Shown: one piece after another, positions 1-8,484 of the stretch | How the letters are laid out: every line of letters begins with the position of its first letter | Numbering within the stretch: the first letter of the stretch is position 1 | Assembly: GCF_001696685.1 (NCBI RefSeq) | Contig: NZ_MBFG01000004.1 | Span: forward strand, 86,802 to 150,801 | Direction of reading: 5' to 3' | Source of the DNA: Nosocomiicoccus ampullae | GTDB lineage: Bacteria; Bacillota; Bacilli; Staphylococcales; Salinicoccaceae | DNA: 64,000 nucleotides | Made by a program: the position numbers and the translations under genes | Notes under the pieces: model-generated | What the model saw: the letters and a program-made list of their open reading frames with translations, nothing else | What the model was told of the DNA's origin: nothing | Databases searched by the model: none

Positions 1-458
1 TGTGCTTCTTTTGAAGCAAGATACTTTGTAGCAACTGCTGGGACTGCACCTGTACGTGTCGCACTGATTAAATTTGCACTCATATATGCAAAAGGTGCAC
101 CAGTGTCTGCATCGTTTAACGTGATCATTAAAACGGAACGTGGTAATCCTTTTTCTTTGTTTGCTACGTTTGATCCGTACCATTTTTGTCCCGTAATATT
201 ATATTTCCCACCTAAATATGCGTTCATTGACATAAATCGACGGTCTGGCCCTGCGACTGGCATATTCTCAGTACGCTTTTCTTTTGGAAACCATAGTTGA
301 CTGCCGTGACTGTTTTCTCTCGGTCCTCCCATAATGTAATCTTTTTCACCAAGTAAACGGAACACTTCTTCGATTGTGTCGACGCATTTTTTTGCATCTA
401 ACACACCTGCTTCAACTAAATCTTCTTCGGATAAAAATAAAAACTCCACTTTTGACAT
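1..458 (-). CDS. Ornithine cyclodeaminase/mu-crystallin family protein (partial)
   Basis: The minus strand reads from an ATG at 458 without a stop to the left edge, giving 152 visible residues starting MSKVEFLFLSEEDL. The segments GPDRRFMSMNAYLGG and ISATRTGAVPAVATKYLA match the N-terminal half of the NAD-dependent ornithine cyclodeaminase/mu-crystallin family. Members of this subgroup are often annotated 'tyramine oxidase subunit B', but the real substrate is unclear. A GGAGGAG ribosome binding site precedes the ATG. A CcpA cre-like sequence sits just upstream, so carbon catabolite control is likely. The C-terminal half, with the nucleotide-binding domain, lies outside the window, so intactness cannot be judged. 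Confidence 0.85.
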   Translation of the reverse strand, partial: MSKVEFLFLSEEDLVEAGVLDAKKCVDTIEEVFRLLGEKDYIMGGPRENSHGSQLWFPKEKRTENMPVAGPDRRFMSMNAYLGGKYNITGQKWYGSNVANKEKGLPRSVLMITLNDADTGAPFAYMSANLISATRTGAVPAVATKYLASKEA

Positions 459-470
459 TTGTTCTCCTCC

Positions 471-486
471 TTAAAAACGCTTTCAT
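471..486 (-). promoter_or_regulatory. Candidate CcpA cre site
   Basis: The minus strand reads ATGAAAGCGTTTTTAA, one base away from the consensus WTGNAANCGNWNNCA. It lies directly upstream of the ribosome binding site of the ornithine cyclodeaminase-family gene, a place where bound CcpA would block transcription. Binding is inferred from sequence only. Confidence 0.5.
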
Positions 487-608
487 TTATGTATGAGTTA
501 TTTTATCATATTTTTAAATTTTCTAAAAACTAAAGCATTAATGATAGGAGATATTTATTTTATGATACACTTAATATGAAGATATATATGATATTTGTAG
601 GTGAAAAA

Positions 609-1763
609 ATGGACAACTATTTTAAGCAAGGAAACTTTGAATCGTTTGTGTACAAGCGATTGAATGAGGTTATTGATACTTACAAAAATGACACTGATAG
701 TTACGTTGTTTTCGACTATGATAATACAAGTATTATTATGGATATTGAAGACAATTTAAATGTTTATTTGATGGAACATTTAGCATATCGGCTCACGCCT
801 GAAGTGTTATATGAAACGTTAACGAATCCAGATTATCGTGAGGAGTTATCTCAAACGTTTGATAGTCGGTTTAAAAATGCGACAGGTTTTAATTTAGCTG
901 AAGATATTTATAAGGAATATCAGTGGTTATACGATAATTACATTAGTCTAGAAAATCGTTCAGAGGATCTTTTAAAGAAGATTAAAGAGACAGACCACTA
1001 CAAAACGTTTAGAGCCAAGTTAAGGCTGTTCCATACACATGTTAACGGCAAATTATCAAGGCGACCGTCTAATAGATGGATGACGTATTTATTTGCAGAT
1101 CATACGATCGATTCATTTAAAGAGTTATGCCGAAGTTGTATTAAAGAATCACTAGAAAAACCGTTTGAAAAAGTGACGTACGAAAGCTCAGAAAATATAC
1201 CTGGAAAATCAGGTGTAGTCATTTCTACTTTTAAATCGGGATTATCAGTGCCTGAAGAATTGTTAAACTTATATCGCGCGTTTACAAATAATGGAATTAC
1301 GACTTATATCGTAAGTGCAAGTCCGAGAGTATATGTTGAAGTCGCAGCTGAAATGCTTGGGCATTCAGTAAAGGTAGACAATATTGTCGCCATGGAATTT
1401 GAAGAAGATAACGGCGTTATAACGCCCGTTATGAAAGCCGACTCACCAATCACAAAAGGTCCTGGTAAAACAGAGGCAATACAAAAGCTGATTATGCCGA
1501 AGCATAATGGTAAACAACCAGTTGCGATGTTTGGTGACAGTATCGGTGATTACGATATGATGCAAACGTTTACCGAAACACCACTATGCGTTATTTTTAA
1601 CCGTCATATGACAGATGACTTTAAACAGTTAATCGATCTCGCAATTGAACAATATAATCAAAAAGATGCACGCTTTGTATTACAAGGACGCGATGAAAAT
1701 ACAGGTGTTCTTATACCGAGTCAATCATCGATTTCATTTGGAGAAACTGAACCAAAATTATAA
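609..1763 (+). CDS. HAD-superfamily phosphatase, SerB-like
   Basis: A 384-residue cytoplasmic HAD hydrolase. Motif I is FDYDNT (Asp36, Asp38), motif II lies in TYIVSASPRVYVE, and motif III is GDSIGDYDMM. The large helical insert between motifs I and II is a C1 cap, as in phosphoserine and phosphorylcholine phosphatases. I chose ATG 609 because AGGTG at 599-603 is well spaced; an ATG at 576 lacks a ribosome binding site. The gene ends 18 bp before serC, and serA follows, so a job as the last enzyme of serine synthesis (phosphoserine phosphatase) is attractive but inferred. At 384 residues it is longer than typical SerB (about 220), so another phosphomonoester substrate is possible. Confidence 0.75.
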   Translation: MDNYFKQGNFESFVYKRLNEVIDTYKNDTDSYVVFDYDNTSIIMDIEDNLNVYLMEHLAYRLTPEVLYETLTNPDYREELSQTFDSRFKNATGFNLAEDIYKEYQWLYDNYISLENRSEDLLKKIKETDHYKTFRAKLRLFHTHVNGKLSRRPSNRWMTYLFADHTIDSFKELCRSCIKESLEKPFEKVTYESSENIPGKSGVVISTFKSGLSVPEELLNLYRAFTNNGITTYIVSASPRVYVEVAAEMLGHSVKVDNIVAMEFEEDNGVITPVMKADSPITKGPGKTEAIQKLIMPKHNGKQPVAMFGDSIGDYDMMQTFTETPLCVIFNRHMTDDFKQLIDLAIEQYNQKDARFVLQGRDENTGVLIPSQSSISFGETEPKL

Positions 1764-1773
1764 ATAAAAGGAG

Positions 1774-1789
1774 TGTTTCACGTGAAACG
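1774..1789. promoter_or_regulatory. parS-like site (ParB/Spo0J binding)
   Basis: TGTTTCACGTGAAACG differs by only the last base from the Bacillus parS consensus TGTTNCACGTGAAACA. Its inner 14 bases (1775-1788) are a perfect palindrome. It overlaps the serC ribosome-binding region and start codon. A second near-identical site lies at 19825-19840. Confidence 0.75.
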
Positions 1790-2861
1790 CACATTTAACT
1801 TATCAGCAGGCCCAGCAATGTTACCGACATCTGTTTTAGAACGCGCACAAAAAGAGATGTTAGATTATGACGGGACAGGCATGTCTGTAATGGAGATGAG
1901 TCATAGAAGTAGTTACTTTGATGACATTATCCAAGATGCTGAAAAAAACTTAAGAGAATTACTGAATATTGACGATAATTATAAAATTCTCTTTTTACAA
2001 GGCGGAGCGAGCCAAGCATTCTATACGTTAGTTATGAACTTAAAACAATCTGGTAAAGTTGCATACATCGATAGCGGTAACTTTGCTAAAAAAGCATTAG
2101 AAGCTGCTGAAGAATTAAAAGACGACTATGGACTTGAAATCGACGTCGTTGCATCATCCAAAGAAGATGGTTATAAGTCATTACCAAACTATCCAGATAC
2201 GTTAGAAGGTTATGATTACTTGCATATTTGCTCAAATAACACGATCGAAGGAACACAGTTTAAAGAGTTCCCGATTTATAAGGGCATTCCTTTAGTCTGT
2301 GATATGAGTTCGGATATACTTTCACGTCCATTTAATATCAACGATTTTGGAATGATTTATGCAGGTGCTCAAAAGAACCTCGGTATTGCAGGACTAGCGC
2401 TCGTTATTATTCGAGAAGACTTACTTGGGCTAAATGATGTTCCTAAAATGTTTGACTACAAAGTCTTTAACGATAAAAACTCGATGTATAATACACCATC
2501 GACTTACCCTATTTATATTCATAAACTCGTGACAGATTGGTTGTTAGAAATTGGTGGTCTAGAAGAGATTTATAAGAGAAATAAAGAAAAAGCACGTATT
2601 TTATATGATTACTTAGACGAATCAACATTATTCGTACCTACTGCAAATAAAGACGCGCGTTCACTGATGAACGTCACGTTTTCTACAGGAAACGACGAGT
2701 TAGATAAAGAATTTGTAGCATATACGAAAGAAAATGGTTTTGAAAATATTAAAGGACATCGTTCAGTCGGTGGTATGCGTGCATCTATTTATAACGCATT
2801 CCCTATTGAAGGTGTAGAAGCACTCGTACAACTAATGAAGAAATTCGAAGAGGAGAATTAA
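1782..2861 (+). CDS. serC: Phosphoserine aminotransferase
   Basis: Converts 3-phosphohydroxypyruvate and glutamate to phosphoserine and 2-oxoglutarate, using PLP. The 359-residue protein opens with FNLSAGPAMLP, carries the PLP-lysine motif YAGAQKNLG, and ends with GHRSVGGMRASIYNA, all hallmarks of SerC. The chosen start is GTG at 1782, eight bases after AAAGGAG; the alternative GTG at 1773 would overlap that ribosome binding site. The start codon lies inside the parS-like palindrome, so ParB binding could touch translation or transcription here. serA follows 3 bp after the stop, so the two are one operon. Confidence 0.95.
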   Translation: MKRTFNLSAGPAMLPTSVLERAQKEMLDYDGTGMSVMEMSHRSSYFDDIIQDAEKNLRELLNIDDNYKILFLQGGASQAFYTLVMNLKQSGKVAYIDSGNFAKKALEAAEELKDDYGLEIDVVASSKEDGYKSLPNYPDTLEGYDYLHICSNNTIEGTQFKEFPIYKGIPLVCDMSSDILSRPFNINDFGMIYAGAQKNLGIAGLALVIIREDLLGLNDVPKMFDYKVFNDKNSMYNTPSTYPIYIHKLVTDWLLEIGGLEEIYKRNKEKARILYDYLDESTLFVPTANKDARSLMNVTFSTGNDELDKEFVAYTKENGFENIKGHRSVGGMRASIYNAFPIEGVEALVQLMKKFEEEN

Positions 2862-2864
2862 GCA

Positions 2865-4064
2865 ATGTCACAATTTGACATAAAAACATTTAACAGTATC
2901 GCAATTGAAGGTTTACAACGTTTTACAAAAGACAAGTACACAATCAACGAAACAGACGATCCAGAAGCAATTATTTTACGTAGTTATAATTTACATGATG
3001 AACCAATTAACGATAGTTTACTAGCAGTAGGTCGCGCAGGAGCAGGGTTTAACAATATTCCAGTAGATAAATTATCTGAAGCGGGCGTTATTGCATTTAA
3101 CGCACCAGGTGCAAATGCCAACTCCGTTAAAGAACTCGTATTAACATCACTGATCTCACATGCAAGAAATACACTTGAAGCATCGCAATGGGCAACTGAG
3201 CTTACGGGTGATGATATTGCTACACAAGTCGAAGATGGTAAAAAGAAATTTAAAGGTCATGAAATTAAAGGTAAAACGCTAGGTGTTATTGGTCTTGGTC
3301 AAGTAGGTTTACTCGTTGCGAACGATGCAGAAAACCTTGGCATGGACGTTATCGGATACGACCCTTACATTAGTGTCGATGCTGCATGGAACATTAACCG
3401 CTCAGTTACAAAAGCATCATCAATCGATGAAGTGTTACAAAAAGCGGACTACATTACGATTCACGTACCGTTTTTAGAGAGTACAAAGCATATGATCGAC
3501 TCAACAGCGATTCGTCAAATGAAAGCAACAGCAGTATTATTAAACTTCTCACGTGCTGAAATTGTAGACGAAGATGCACTTGTAAAAGCATTAAACCACA
3601 ACAGACTCGGTCACTACATTAGCGATTTCCCTAATGAAACAGTACTCGGGCAAGATAAAGTAACACTACTCCCTCATCTCGGTGCTTCAACAGGAGAATC
3701 TGAGAAAAACTCAGCAGTAATGGTAGCAAATGAGTTAAAAGACTATTTAGAAAATGGAAATATCGTAAACTCAGTAAACTATCCAAGAGTCTCAATGACA
3801 CTATCGTCACCGTTACGAATTGCGGTATGTAATAGGAACATCAAAAACATCATTGCATCACTTACAAAACTATTGTCTGAAGAAGGACTCAATATTGATC
3901 GTATCATAAACAAATCACGTGGAGATTACGCATATACGTTAGTGGATATCACTGAAGCGGATGAAGAAAAAGTAAAAGACCTCATCCAAGAAATCGAATC
4001 AAAGGACGGAATACTAAAGGTTCGACTCATTAAGAATTTAGAGCATGATGCATGGTATAACTAA
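2865..4064 (+). CDS. serA: D-3-phosphoglycerate dehydrogenase
   Basis: First step of serine synthesis: NAD-dependent oxidation of 3-phosphoglycerate. The 399-residue protein has the NAD-binding GVIGLGQVGLLVAND segment, the catalytic LLPHLGAST histidine motif, and a C-terminal ACT-like domain from about residue 320 for allosteric control. It is the short SerA form, lacking the extra domain of the 525-residue B. subtilis enzyme. It begins 3 bp after serC with GAGGAG upstream, so it is probably translationally linked. A weak hairpin (4068-4088) separates it from the next gene. Confidence 0.95.
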   Translation: MSQFDIKTFNSIAIEGLQRFTKDKYTINETDDPEAIILRSYNLHDEPINDSLLAVGRAGAGFNNIPVDKLSEAGVIAFNAPGANANSVKELVLTSLISHARNTLEASQWATELTGDDIATQVEDGKKKFKGHEIKGKTLGVIGLGQVGLLVANDAENLGMDVIGYDPYISVDAAWNINRSVTKASSIDEVLQKADYITIHVPFLESTKHMIDSTAIRQMKATAVLLNFSRAEIVDEDALVKALNHNRLGHYISDFPNETVLGQDKVTLLPHLGASTGESEKNSAVMVANELKDYLENGNIVNSVNYPRVSMTLSSPLRIAVCNRNIKNIIASLTKLLSEEGLNIDRIINKSRGDYAYTLVDITEADEEKVKDLIQEIESKDGILKVRLIKNLEHDAWYN

Positions 4065-4107
4065 GAAGTAACGCTAGGCATTACTTATTATTAAAAGGAG
4101 AATTAAT

Positions 4108-4404
4108 ATGAAAGTTAAGTCTAAAGGTATTAATGATTTTACTAAGGCTGAGTTGGAAGAACTAGCTACGAATGGTCAAGTTATTGATGTGCGTTCTACT
4201 TTAGAACGTTTTTTCGGGAAAGTTAAGGGTGCAACGCATGTACCGCTTATGAAGGTTTCTAACTTTGATGGACCTAAAGATAAGACGTATTACGTATATT
4301 GTGCAAGTGGTATGAGAAGTCAAAGAGCATGTGAAGAATTAGCTGCTAAAGGTTATAAGACAGTGAACTTAAAGGGTGGCTACGGATCGTTTACCAATAA
4401 ATAG
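4108..4404 (+). CDS. Rhodanese-like domain protein
   Basis: A single-domain, 98-residue rhodanese-fold protein. The presumed active-site loop is CASGMRS with cysteine at residue 65, and the preceding VIDVRS matches the family's DVR motif. Such proteins carry persulfide sulfur between partners, but the partner cannot be told from sequence. AAAAGGAG precedes the ATG. It lies 43 bp behind serA and ends at a strong hairpin, so it may be cotranscribed with the serine genes. Confidence 0.85.
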   Translation: MKVKSKGINDFTKAELEELATNGQVIDVRSTLERFFGKVKGATHVPLMKVSNFDGPKDKTYYVYCASGMRSQRACEELAAKGYKTVNLKGGYGSFTNK

Positions 4405-4408
4405 ATAT

Positions 4409-4448
4409 AATAACGCCCATCGTTTTAAATATAACGGTGGGCGTTATT
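4409..4448. terminator. Bidirectional terminator
   Basis: A 16-bp stem (4409-4424 with 4433-4448, one G-U pair) with a short AT loop between two converging genes. A second small hairpin, TAACGC-ATA-GCGTTA, lies at about 4470-4484 across the stop of the decarboxylase gene. Confidence 0.8.
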
Positions 4449-4481
4449 TAGTTGACGACGTCAACGTTGTAACGCATAGCG

Positions 4482-5897
4482 TTATAAGTTTTCTATCTCT
4501 TCTAAAATATAAAGTCTGAGTCGATCGATTGTTTCTTTAATATCATCTTCTGTCGTTTCCGGATGAATCGTACACAGACGGAACACTTTTTTATTGTTTA
4601 GAGTCGTTGTATATGCAACACCGTATCCTGAGTCGGCAAGTTTTTTAGCTGCAAGGTTATTTAGATGATCATTTTCTTCATCAGTAAATGAGTCGTTATA
4701 ATATCTGAAACTTAAAATAGATAGACTCGGCTGTGAGATAATTTCAAAGTTTTCGAGTGATTCTACGTAATCTTTTGTGTATTCTGCAAGTTCTTGACCA
4801 TAGTCAATACGTCTTCTAAACTCATCTTCACCAACAACTTGTAACGTTAGCCATAATTTTACAGCGCGTGCTGGGCGTGTCAGTTCGATACCGAGCATCT
4901 CTGGATCGATAACGTCATCGTCTGATGTGATGTCGTCAAGATACTCTGCTTTTTCACCATAACTGTTAATGAGGTTGTCTTTATCTTTTACGATAATCAT
5001 TGCACAACTATACGTTTGGAAGAGAAGTTTATGTGCATCCCAGGTAACGCTATCAGAACGTTCGATCCCTTTAAATAACGCCTTACCTTTAGTAGATAGT
5101 AAGTGTGATGCACCGTATGCCCCATCGACGTGTTGCCAAATATTATGATCTTCACAAATATCAGCAATCGCATCGAAATCATCTACTGCACCTGTGTTCG
5201 TTGTACCGGCAGTTGAAATAACGAGTGCCGGTATAAATTCATTTTTCACGTCTTCCTCGATTGTTTCTTTTAAATGATTAACGTTCATTGTAAAGTCTTC
5301 GTTATGGTCAATGATACGTATGTTATCAATTGGAAAACCTGCGACATGTAACGCTTTACGACCTGAGTGGTGCGTTTGAGACGTTAAGTAAACGGTAGTT
5401 TGAGTGAGTTTGTCTAGCGTTACTTTTGCATCACGTGCTGTAACGACAGCCGTTAGATTCGCCATTGACCCACCCGATACAAAGACGCCTCCGCTTGGCT
5501 TCACTTCATATCCAACTTTTTCTGCAAGATAGTTAATTAAATTACGCTCGATACTTATTGGTAACGTCGCGTTTTTAAAGTTCGAAGCATGGATATTATT
5601 TGCAGTTGTTAAAATATCACCTAACCATGATAATCGTGATGCTGGACCAGGGATAAACGAAAACGCACGTTTATGATTTGGACGATATAAATAAGTCAAT
5701 ACTTCGTTGTTTAACTCAGAAAGAACCTCATAAATATCTCTTCCGACTTTTGGAACCTCCATCTTTTCATACTTTTGAGTTAATTCTTTTGGTGCTTGTA
5801 CAGTCGCTGGTAACTGACTGACATCTCGATTTAAGTATTTGTTGACCTCATCTCGAATTATCGTTTCTAGATCAAGGTTCTTTTCATTAAATGTCAT
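4482..5897 (-). CDS. Group II PLP-dependent amino acid decarboxylase
   Basis: A 471-residue fold-type I decarboxylase of the aromatic-L-amino-acid/glutamate decarboxylase group. PLP-binding landmarks are SGGSMANLTA, the aspartate in HVDGAYGAS and the lysine in WDAHKLLFQ. Length and type resemble staphylococcal SadA, which decarboxylates aromatic amino acids to trace amines; the substrate here is not proven, and diaminobutyrate or tyrosine decarboxylases are alternatives. I prefer ATG 5897, eight bases after AAAGGG, over the GTG at 5906 that overlaps the ribosome binding site. It is monocistronic, between terminators. Confidence 0.85.
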   Translation of the reverse strand: MTFNEKNLDLETIIRDEVNKYLNRDVSQLPATVQAPKELTQKYEKMEVPKVGRDIYEVLSELNNEVLTYLYRPNHKRAFSFIPGPASRLSWLGDILTTANNIHASNFKNATLPISIERNLINYLAEKVGYEVKPSGGVFVSGGSMANLTAVVTARDAKVTLDKLTQTTVYLTSQTHHSGRKALHVAGFPIDNIRIIDHNEDFTMNVNHLKETIEEDVKNEFIPALVISTAGTTNTGAVDDFDAIADICEDHNIWQHVDGAYGASHLLSTKGKALFKGIERSDSVTWDAHKLLFQTYSCAMIIVKDKDNLINSYGEKAEYLDDITSDDDVIDPEMLGIELTRPARAVKLWLTLQVVGEDEFRRRIDYGQELAEYTKDYVESLENFEIISQPSLSILSFRYYNDSFTDEENDHLNNLAAKKLADSGYGVAYTTTLNNKKVFRLCTIHPETTEDDIKETIDRLRLYILEEIENL

Positions 5898-6083
5898 TAC
5901 ATTCACCCTTTCGTAGTCATAAGTTGATTATAACTGACTATGATTTGTTAAATCTATTAATAATAAGATGTATAATAGTTGTAATCATTCTGTTTTTACT
6001 AAAAACTATAGGAAGATACGCTAAAAAATGCTAGAATAGAGATAAGACTGTATGTTTTATAATTAATATATTGTAAAGGAGTA

Positions 6084-6221
6084 ATGAAATTGTTCGTTTT
6101 AGGTGCAGTAACAGATTGGCTTGTTATGGGATTCTTTATTGCAATTCCGGTATTCATGCTCTTTTTCCTAGTCGCACTCGTGCTTGAGGAAAATAGTTAC
6201 AATAAGAAGAAAAATAAATAA
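6084..6221 (+). CDS. Small single-pass membrane protein (45 aa)
   Basis: An ATG at 6084, seven bases after AAAGGAG, opens a 45-codon frame. The protein has one hydrophobic helix (about residues 10-34, through VMGFFIAIPVFMLFFLVALV) and a short lysine/asparagine-rich tail, ENSYNKKKNK. The ribosome binding site, membrane profile and terminator directly behind it support a real gene. I do not recognise the family. Confidence 0.65.
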   Translation: MKLFVLGAVTDWLVMGFFIAIPVFMLFFLVALVLEENSYNKKKNK

Positions 6222-6242
6222 TCTGTCTAACTAAAGTTAGAA

Positions 6243-6295
6243 GATACTCCCCATAAAACATGCAGTATGCTGTATTGCTTTACGGGGAGTATTTT
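6243..6295 (+). terminator. Rho-independent terminator
   Basis: Outer stem ATACTCCCC (6243-6251) with GGGGAGTAT (6283-6291), an imperfect inner stem, then a T run. It ends the transcript of the 45-aa membrane protein. An in-frame upstream start for the following lipoprotein would fall inside it, which argues for the later start at 6321. Confidence 0.85.
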
Positions 6296-6320
6296 TATAT
6301 TAAAAATTCGGGAGAAAACG

Positions 6321-7934
6321 ATGAGAAAAATTCTATTATCAATGTGTTTAATACTCATCGCTGGTTGTTCAGCACAACCGGACGAGAAACCAAAAGAAAC
6401 ACCTGAAGAAAAAAATGAATCAATTGTTGAAGAAATTATTGATCTTGAAGAAGATTTTTATCAATTAGAGAAAAACAAAGATACGCTTAAATCTATAAAA
6501 GAGATCGACAAAGAAATTAACGAATCATATTATAGCGATAATTATACGTACGATAACCCTTTTATACGAGTTAATCCGTACGGTAATAGTCCGTTATCCG
6601 CATATGTAATGTTTAATACAGATGAACCGACGAAAGTAACGTATACCGTTACAGGGAAAACAGAAGACACGTCTTTTACTTATGAGTCATCAAACTACGA
6701 AGTACGTCATCAAATACCGATTGTTGGTTTGTATGCAGGAACGGTGAATGATGTTTTAATTACTGTAACAAATGAAAATAGCGAAGAACTTGAGCACCAA
6801 ATAGAAATTGAAACAGATGAGTTAGATGAGGATTTCTACACTGTTGATACTGTTAAAGAAAAACAAATAAAAAGAACAGATGAACTAACGTATGTAAAAG
6901 CAACAACTGGCGAATTGTTCGGAGTAGATCATGCAGGGGATATTCGTTTCGTACTTTCAAATATTTCGACAGAACTATTTGAAGTCATTGAAGAAACGGG
7001 GCACTTTATATTAAATGTAACGCATGACGATACAAATACGATATTCAACGAGCTGATTGAGATTGATCCGGTTGGAAAAATATATCGTGCGTATACGTAC
7101 TCGCAGTCAAATTATGATGGAGATCGACCGCTTCATGACGACGTTATAACGCTTGAAAATGGCAATGTATTGCTACTTACTCATAATAATGTTGATGAGC
7201 ATAATTATGATGCTATGATAGAAGTTGACTGGGAAAACGGTGAGATTGTGAATAATATTAATTTTAAAGAAGTATTCCCTGAAGCGTTATATAAGTATCA
7301 CGTCGGTGATGATTGGTTACACGTAAATAACGTCGACGTATCGGACGATTCATTAATCATTTCTTTCTTAAATCAAAATATCATTGCAAAAATGAGTTAT
7401 CCAGAAAATAAAATAGAATGGATAATCACACGAGACGATAATTGGCCGAAAGAAGACGATGGGTTAGGTGAAAAGATTTTAAGTACTGAAGGTGTCGACT
7501 TACCAATGTATCCATATAGTGTCGAAGTTTTACCGGATCAAGATAATAATGTATCTACAATAGATGTATTAGTATTTGATAATTACGAGAGCGATATAGA
7601 TCAATATAGTAGAGTAGTTCAATATCGTATATACCAATTAGAAGATAGAATTGAGGAAATTGACTCGTATCGTGAGCCGTTTTATAACAACGGAGGTAAC
7701 GTATACTTTGAAGATGAAAATAATCGTGTATTCGTAACGTCTTCAATGTCGAGTGAAGAGAACCATATCACTTCTAACATTGTCGAACTTAGTCAAGAAA
7801 ATAATGATGTTACATCTGAAATGCGTATTGAACGAGAGAAAGACGATAACCATGATTCTATCTATCGTGTGTATCGCATGCCGTTACTATCAGAAAACTA
7901 TATAGTTGATGTATTAGTTGAGCCTGAAGAGTGA
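6321..7934 (+). CDS. Arylsulfotransferase-like lipoprotein
   Basis: A 537-residue exported lipoprotein; the lipobox LIAGC places the modified cysteine at residue 16. After an acidic linker, the segment NPYGNSPLSAYVMFNTDEP and the following beta-rich region match the N-terminal domain of aryl-sulfate sulfotransferase (AssT) proteins. The remainder has the repeating strands of its beta-propeller, for example HDDVITLENGNVLLLTHNN and DDWLHVNNVDVSDDS. AssT enzymes move sulfate between phenolic compounds through a histidine. I cannot confirm that every catalytic histidine is present. The start follows GGGAG by six bases. It is monocistronic. Confidence 0.7.
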   Translation: MRKILLSMCLILIAGCSAQPDEKPKETPEEKNESIVEEIIDLEEDFYQLEKNKDTLKSIKEIDKEINESYYSDNYTYDNPFIRVNPYGNSPLSAYVMFNTDEPTKVTYTVTGKTEDTSFTYESSNYEVRHQIPIVGLYAGTVNDVLITVTNENSEELEHQIEIETDELDEDFYTVDTVKEKQIKRTDELTYVKATTGELFGVDHAGDIRFVLSNISTELFEVIEETGHFILNVTHDDTNTIFNELIEIDPVGKIYRAYTYSQSNYDGDRPLHDDVITLENGNVLLLTHNNVDEHNYDAMIEVDWENGEIVNNINFKEVFPEALYKYHVGDDWLHVNNVDVSDDSLIISFLNQNIIAKMSYPENKIEWIITRDDNWPKEDDGLGEKILSTEGVDLPMYPYSVEVLPDQDNNVSTIDVLVFDNYESDIDQYSRVVQYRIYQLEDRIEEIDSYREPFYNNGGNVYFEDENNRVFVTSSMSSEENHITSNIVELSQENNDVTSEMRIEREKDDNHDSIYRVYRMPLLSENYIVDVLVEPEE

Positions 7935-7998
7935 TTTATAAGCAAAATTAATAATTGGAATGACAAAATTTAGTATATTGGTACATAGGAGTGATTAT

Positions 7999-8403
7999 AT
8001 GAATAATGAACTATACGAATCTATTAAAAATAAGGATTATCATTTAATTAGAGAAAGTATTTATAGTATCGCGATACTAGATAAAAGACCTGCGACAAAA
8101 GGCCATATTTTAGTCATGCCGAAGATGCCGATTGAAACATTTGGCGATATCGATAATAAAGTCGTACGCGGAGATCTAATGGCACTCATGCATAAAGTCG
8201 CGACGAAAGATATGGATAAAGATTATACGATCGTGTGCCATAACGGTGAATCTGCTGGCCAAACGGATTCACAAGTACACTTTCACTTTATCCCAAGAGA
8301 TGACAAAGATAATTTAAACTTTGATCTACCTCATGACACTTCAATTAATGTAGATGAGGTTTTAGAAGATATAAAAGTGAAAAGAGCAGAAAAATTAAAA
8401 TAA
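7999..8403 (+). CDS. HIT-family protein with altered triad
   Basis: A 134-residue cytoplasmic protein of the histidine-triad nucleotide hydrolase/transferase family, with AILDKRPATKGHILVMPK near the N-terminus and the signature region DSQVHFHFIPR. In classical members the signature is H-x-H-x-H-x-x; here the first histidine is glutamine, while the middle (nucleophile) and last are kept. The start at 7999 follows AGGAG by seven bases; an upstream ATG at 7960 has no ribosome binding site. A terminator follows at once. Confidence 0.85.
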   Translation: MNNELYESIKNKDYHLIRESIYSIAILDKRPATKGHILVMPKMPIETFGDIDNKVVRGDLMALMHKVATKDMDKDYTIVCHNGESAGQTDSQVHFHFIPRDDKDNLNFDLPHDTSINVDEVLEDIKVKRAEKLK

Positions 8404-8429
8404 CGAGAAGGAAAACCTTCTCGTTTTAT
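8402..8429 (+). terminator. Terminator of the HIT gene
   Basis: A perfect 10-bp stem AACGAGAAGG / CCTTCTCGTT around AAAA, overlapping the stop codon and followed by a T-rich run. Confidence 0.85.
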
Positions 8430-8434
8430 TTTTG

Positions 8435-8463
8435 TTGAAAAACAGAACATACGTTCGTATAAT
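8435..8463 (+). promoter_or_regulatory. SOS promoter with LexA box
   Basis: TTGAAA (8435-8440) and TATAAT (8458-8463) are separated by exactly 17 bases. The spacer holds GAACATACGTTC (8445-8456), a GAAC-N4-GTTC LexA (DinR) operator that matches the Gram-positive SOS box with flanking A/G. LexA there would block the promoter of the YolD-like gene. Confidence 0.75.
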
Positions 8464-8484
8464 AAAATCAAGGAGATGGTAAAG

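Noticed and set aside
103..300. Plus-strand open frame at the left edge
   Set aside because: It is the antisense shadow of the ornithine cyclodeaminase-family gene, which has a proper start, ribosome binding site and family motifs.
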